From: Deinococcus aquiradiocola
GTDB taxonomy: Bacteria; Deinococcota; Deinococci; Deinococcales; Deinococcaceae
Assembly (NCBI RefSeq): GCF_014646915.1
Contig: NZ_BMOE01000012.1
Span: forward strand, 53,803-117,802
Reading direction: 5' to 3'
Length of the DNA stretch: 64,000 nucleotides
The stretch's first letter is position 1. Every line of letters begins with the position of its first letter. The notes beneath the pieces are model-generated. The model was not told the origin of the DNA, made no database searches, and worked only from the letters and a program-made list of their open reading frames with translations. Positions 59,551-64,000 of the stretch are shown in pieces. Made by a program: the position numbers and the translations under genes.

Positions 59551-62286
59551 TTAGAAGTTGAAGTTGTAGCTGGCCTTGAAGGCCGAGGCGACCGAGTTGT
59601 TCGCCTTGTTGGTGAAGTCGGTGTAGTAGAACATGCCGTAGTTCAGCGCGAGGCCGTTGTAGCCGACCTGAGCGAAGACGCCGCTGGCGCTGCCCGCCGC
59701 ACCACCGTAGTTCGCACCGGTGTAGGGGTCGCTCGCGCCGCCCAGGGGGCTGCGGTAGAAGCGGTCCGCGGTGGGGCTGAAGGTGGCGGTGCCGCCGCTG
59801 GCGCTGCTGACGACCGTTGCGCTGCCCACGCCGAAGCCCTGGTAATAGCCGTAGCCGACGCCGGCGGTCAGGCCAGCGACACCCAGGTCGTTGAGGGTCA
59901 GGGCAGCCTGGCCGAAGAGTTCGGTCTTGGTGCCGTTCTGGACCTTGATGCTGCTGCCCGCGTTGGAGATCGCGTTGGCGAAAGCCACCGAGATGCTGGG
60001 CTTGCCGATCACGTCGAGCTGGGCGGTGCTGGCCTGCACACCGTACTTGACGGCGGTGTAGGTCTTGGTGGCCGTGCCGTCCGCCGTGGTGGTGGTGGTG
60101 CTGCCGTCGTTCTTGTCCACGTTGAAGCTGTGGTAACGGGCGAAGGGGGTGACCGTCAGGCCGCCGAGCGTGGCCTTGTAGCTGCCGTACGCCTGGAAGT
60201 CGTTGATCTTGTCGTTGTAGAAGTACGCGTCGGCGACCGTAAAGCTCAGGCCCTTGACGAGCGCGTCGGCGGCAGCGCCGTCGTGGCTGAGGACGCCACC
60301 GTAGGTGCTGGAGTACGCGAAGGGAACGAGCGCGATGTCCTGGTAGGCACCGGTGCTGTTGTACGCGAAGTCGCCGTTGATGTGGGTGATGTTGTTGCTG
60401 GTGGTCTGGGTGGCGCTGTTGTAGAAGCCCACGAGCTTCAGGCCGAACAGCTTGACGCCGCCGGACACGCCGTACGCGGTGTTGTAGGAAGCGGCGGTGC
60501 CAGCGTAGTCGCTGAAGCGGTCGCCGAAGGCGGCCACGGTCACGGGGCCGAGGTCGGTCGCGAGGCCAGCACCGTAGCCGACCTGATCAGCACCGTAGGG
60601 AGAAGCGTTGCTGTTTCCGGCGATGGCGCCGTAGTAGTCGCTGTCGTTGGAGGACATCCCGGCAACGCCGTTGGCGTAGTTCGCCTGGACAGCGCGGTAG
60701 TTCGCGGCGACCTTGGCGACGCCGAAGTCGGCGGAAGCCTGGACGTAGCCGGCCTTGTCGGCCTTGGAGAAGACATCGCTGATGTCGGTGTAGGCGACGT
60801 TGTCGAGCGCGCTCACGTCGTAGACACCCTTCAGGTTGATGACGCCGAGCTTGAAGTCCGCGTCCACGCCGACCGCGCTGCGGTTGTTGAGGTTCAGCGC
60901 GTAGTTCAGGCCGACGGAGCCGATGCCGAAGGGGTTCACTTCAGCGCGGACGCCGAAGTAGTTGCCCTTGATGACCTGATTGGCCGTGCCGAGGTTGGGG
61001 AGGCCGAGGCCAGCGACGGCCGTCAGCTTGGGCGCCAGGGGCAGGCTGGTGGCGTTGACGGTGAGGACCACGCCGTTGCGGTACTGGGTGGGCTCGTAGT
61101 CGTTGTCGTTGTTGAAGAGGTAGTCGTTGAACTTGAAGGCGCTGTTCTGGTAGTTGTAGACGACCTTGAAGTCCTGGCCGGCCAGCTTGCCGTTGGCGGT
61201 GGCGCTCTGGAACTGGACCAGGCCGCCGGTCGTGCCCACGGTCGTCACGCCGAAGTTGGCGGTCGCGTCGCTGATGACGAGAGCACCGGTCGCGGTGACG
61301 ATGTTGGAGGCCTTCAGGCCGAAGCTGAAGTCCAGGCCGCTGAAGCTCTGCTTGGTGTCGGTGCAGGCTTCAGCGAAGGCCTGGATGGGGCTGGGGTTGC
61401 CGCAGTCCTTGCCGCTGCTGAAGACGCCGTCGGCGAAGGTCTTGCGGGTCAGGCGGTCCACGTCGAACTGGGTGCTGCCGCTGACGAGGCCGATGGCGCC
61501 GTACTTGGCGCCCAGGTTGCCGGTGAAGCTGACCTTGGGGGCCGACTCCAGCTTGGTGACGCGGGTGTCGATGCCGGTGACCTTGGTGCTGAGGGCGTTG
61601 AAGTCGGTGCGGGTGACGAAGTCGGCCTGGGCGGTCTCGACGGCGCTCACGCGGTCCTGGAGGCCCAGGATGTCGTTGTTGAGGAGCACGGTGAGGTCGT
61701 TGAGGGCGGCGATGCTGCTGGCGTTGTCGTCCACGTCGGCGCGGAGGCCGTCGTAGTTCGCCTGCAGGTCGTCGACGCGGGCGTTGACGTCCGCGATCTG
61801 CTGGGTCAGGGCGTCGAGCGCGGCGGGGTCGCCGGTCGTGGCGCCGAGGGCGTCCACGCGCGCTTCGAGGCGGCTGAAGTCGTCCTGGCTGACCGAGTTG
61901 GACTCGAGGTCGGTGACGCGCACGCCGAGGGCGGCGAGGTCGGCGGCCAGCTCCTGAACGGCGTTCTGGAGGGCGGTCAGGTCGTCAGGGCTGAGGGTGG
62001 TGGTGGTGCCGTCGGTGGTGGTGACGGTGCCGGTGGCGACCTGATCCAGGAGGCGCGCGATGATGACGGCGGCCTCGTAGCGGGTCAGGTTCTGGGTGCC
62101 ACGGAAGGTGCCGTCGGGGTAGCCGAGGATGATGCCCTTGGCCACGATCTTGTCGATGGCGTCCTTGGCCCAGTGGCCGGCGGGCACATCGGTGAGGGTG
62201 GGCACCTGCGTCGCCGCGGGAGCCGTCTGGGCCGCTGCGAAGCCGAAGGACAGCGCAGCAGTGAGAACGATCAGAGACTTCTTCAT
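59551..62286 (-). CDS. slpA: SLH-domain S-layer/outer-membrane protein, SlpA type
   Basis: 911 residues. The signal peptide is MKKSLIVLTAALSFGFAAA. One SLH domain follows at ~30-80 (VPAGHWAKDAIDKIVAKGIILGYPDG), which binds pyruvylated cell-wall polymer. A coiled-coil region (~90-260) comes next, then a long beta-barrel-type C-terminus rich in Gly, Tyr, Asn and Thr ending FKASYNFNF, a terminal-Phe outer-membrane signature. Two Cys near residues 285 and 300 may form a disulphide. It matches D. radiodurans SlpA (DR2577), which spans and tethers the envelope. ATG 62286 has GGGGGT 6 nt upstream; the open frame upstream to 62487 is untranslated leader. Confidence 0.94.
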   Translation of the reverse strand: MKKSLIVLTAALSFGFAAAQTAPAATQVPTLTDVPAGHWAKDAIDKIVAKGIILGYPDGTFRGTQNLTRYEAAVIIARLLDQVATGTVTTTDGTTTTLSPDDLTALQNAVQELAADLAALGVRVTDLESNSVSQDDFSRLEARVDALGATTGDPAALDALTQQIADVNARVDDLQANYDGLRADVDDNASSIAALNDLTVLLNNDILGLQDRVSAVETAQADFVTRTDFNALSTKVTGIDTRVTKLESAPKVSFTGNLGAKYGAIGLVSGSTQFDVDRLTRKTFADGVFSSGKDCGNPSPIQAFAEACTDTKQSFSGLDFSFGLKASNIVTATGALVISDATANFGVTTVGTTGGLVQFQSATANGKLAGQDFKVVYNYQNSAFKFNDYLFNNDNDYEPTQYRNGVVLTVNATSLPLAPKLTAVAGLGLPNLGTANQVIKGNYFGVRAEVNPFGIGSVGLNYALNLNNRSAVGVDADFKLGVINLKGVYDVSALDNVAYTDISDVFSKADKAGYVQASADFGVAKVAANYRAVQANYANGVAGMSSNDSDYYGAIAGNSNASPYGADQVGYGAGLATDLGPVTVAAFGDRFSDYAGTAASYNTAYGVSGGVKLFGLKLVGFYNSATQTTSNNITHINGDFAYNSTGAYQDIALVPFAYSSTYGGVLSHDGAAADALVKGLSFTVADAYFYNDKINDFQAYGSYKATLGGLTVTPFARYHSFNVDKNDGSTTTTTADGTATKTYTAVKYGVQASTAQLDVIGKPSISVAFANAISNAGSSIKVQNGTKTELFGQAALTLNDLGVAGLTAGVGYGYYQGFGVGSATVVSSASGGTATFSPTADRFYRSPLGGASDPYTGANYGGAAGSASGVFAQVGYNGLALNYGMFYYTDFTNKANNSVASAFKASYNFNF

Positions 62287-62620
62287 ACTTACCCCCAAAA
62301 AGGTGTCGTGCGCAGAAAGCGTGTTCGGCTTCAGGATGACGATGGGGCGAGTTTCCGAGTTTCCTCTCCCGGGGACGGTCGCCGTCGGCGCGTTTCCTTG
62401 CACAACCTGGTCTCCACCCTCGTTTATGAGAAATAGAGATTCCAGATCAGGGTGATGATACATGGATGAATGGGTAGGGTCAACCAAAAGGAGTCGCGCC
62501 TGCTGCGCCCTGAGGGCAGCTGACGCGTTTCTGATGGCTCCTGGCGTGGCTTTTTTCAGATGAGAGTCTTGAACCGGTCTTTAGGCAATGCGGAAAATAT
62601 CGTCCTGCACGCAGAATGCC
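62287..62620 (-). promoter_or_regulatory. slpA promoter and ~160-nt 5' leader
   Basis: TTGACC (62483-62478), 17 bp, TATCAT (62460-62455) on the minus strand, with the start expected near 62448. The leader (62287-62448) contains A/T-rich stretches and no start codon with a ribosome site before 62286. The left arm of the gap (62502-62520) holds GCTGC/GCCCTGAGGGC-type self-complementarity, a possible tgt terminator. No gene is seen in this 334-bp stretch. Confidence 0.7.
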
Positions 62621-63802
<1,182 letters not shown>

Positions 63803-63879
63803 TCACGCCTGCCCGTCTGCAGCGGCAATTCAGGGATCTGGCCCGTGCTGCCCTCCGCCAGGGCTGACCAGGTTGCACG

Positions 63880-63926
63880 ACCGCGCGCCCGCACATCCCC
63901 AATCAAGGGTCGTGCGGGCGCGCGGT
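63880..63926. other. Long perfect hairpin upstream of tgt
   Basis: ACCGCGCGCCCGCAC (63880-63894) pairs perfectly with GTGCGGGCGCGCGGT (63912-63926) around a 17-nt loop. No T-tract on either side. It may be a structured RNA, a regulatory cruciform or a weak terminator. Confidence 0.6.
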
Positions 63927-63954
63927 ACGGTCTGGGCGGCGTGGTCTGGGCATG

Positions 63955-63984
63955 AAAAACCCCCCACCGGTGAGGGTGGGGGGT
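63955..63984 (-). terminator. Terminator of a minus-strand gene beyond the right edge
   Basis: ACCCCCCACC (63959-63968) pairs with GGTGGGGGGT (63975-63984). The A-run 63955-63959 is a T-tract on the minus strand, so the gene it ends lies to the right of the window. Confidence 0.85.
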
Positions 63985-64000
63985 GGAGTGGAGCGGGAGA

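Noticed and set aside
62287..62487. In-frame extension of slpA to an upstream ATG at 62487
   Set aside because: The canonical signal peptide starts at 62286 with a ribosome site; the -10 at 62455-62460 lies downstream of 62487, so that codon would not be transcribed.

Overview
The window is GC-rich bacterial chromosome that I assign to the genus Deinococcus. Four things support this: a DdrO-type repressor (54714-55103), a very large SLH-domain outer-membrane protein of the SlpA type (59551-62286), an MglB/MglA pair, and the dominant gene-start pattern. In that pattern a TANNNT -10 box ends 5-7 nt before the start codon, so the mRNA is leaderless; I count more than twenty genes of this kind. 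I see no phage, plasmid, CRISPR or conjugation genes. The content is mostly core and metabolic, with short repeats as the only mobile-looking DNA.

Layout. 1-4.2 kb: partial MFS transporter divergent from a LacI-type regulator, then galE and a lipase-like protein. 4.3-9.7 kb: repeat copy 1, mqnC of the futalosine menaquinone route, and a DUF4129 / MoxR ATPase / DUF58 operon. 9.8-13 kb: secreted phosphodiester-glycosidase-like protein and mglBA. 13-18 kb: an unknown protein, a GNAT, an aldehyde dehydrogenase, a ring-cleaving dioxygenase and a divergent DUF692 (MNIO-like) protein. 18-24.5 kb: lipoproteins, a coiled-coil protein, rplS, mdh and an enlarged prepilin peptidase. 24.5-27.5 kb: three overlapping, tandemly duplicated double-GNAT genes. 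27.5-31.6 kb: BshB2-like deacetylase, ABC exporter, a free-standing dsRNA-binding-domain protein, a HAD phosphatase and a YraN protein. 31.6-35.5 kb: repeat copy 2, GH31 alpha-glucosidase, and PadR divergent from DUF4188. 35.6-41 kb: a dienoyl-CoA isomerase/reductase pair, tRNA-Leu, rpsO, a nitrilase homologue lacking the catalytic Cys, tRNA-Ala and a hydroxyacid-oxoacid transhydrogenase. 41-46.5 kb: envelope polysaccharide/glycolipid genes. 46.6-49.5 kb: tRNA-Pro/Gly/Arg, a cyclophilin lipoprotein, an RNase H-like protein, pyrE and repeat copy 3. 49.6-54.6 kb: rpmF, moaC, yceD, arginase and small membrane or lipoproteins. 54.7-64 kb: ddrO, a small divergent gene, carboxypeptidase M32, folC, Mn-dependent pyrophosphatase, slpA and tgt.

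The most interesting non-coding signal is a family of three short elements (125, 165 and 204 bp). They have TACGGTTTTGA-type inverted ends, an internal hairpin and a ~40-bp cassette present 0, 1 or 2 times. Each is bounded by a short direct duplication of TGA/TCA. In two cases the duplicated TGA is exactly the stop codon of the neighbouring gene (mqnC, pyrE), so insertion leaves the protein intact. Other signals are very short leader ORFs overlapping the next start codon, and several perfect palindromes in divergent control regions (LacI, PadR, DUF692, arginase, ddrO).

Gene starts were chosen mainly from the leaderless -10 pattern or a Shine-Dalgarno sequence. Functions come from motif recognition by eye, without database searches.
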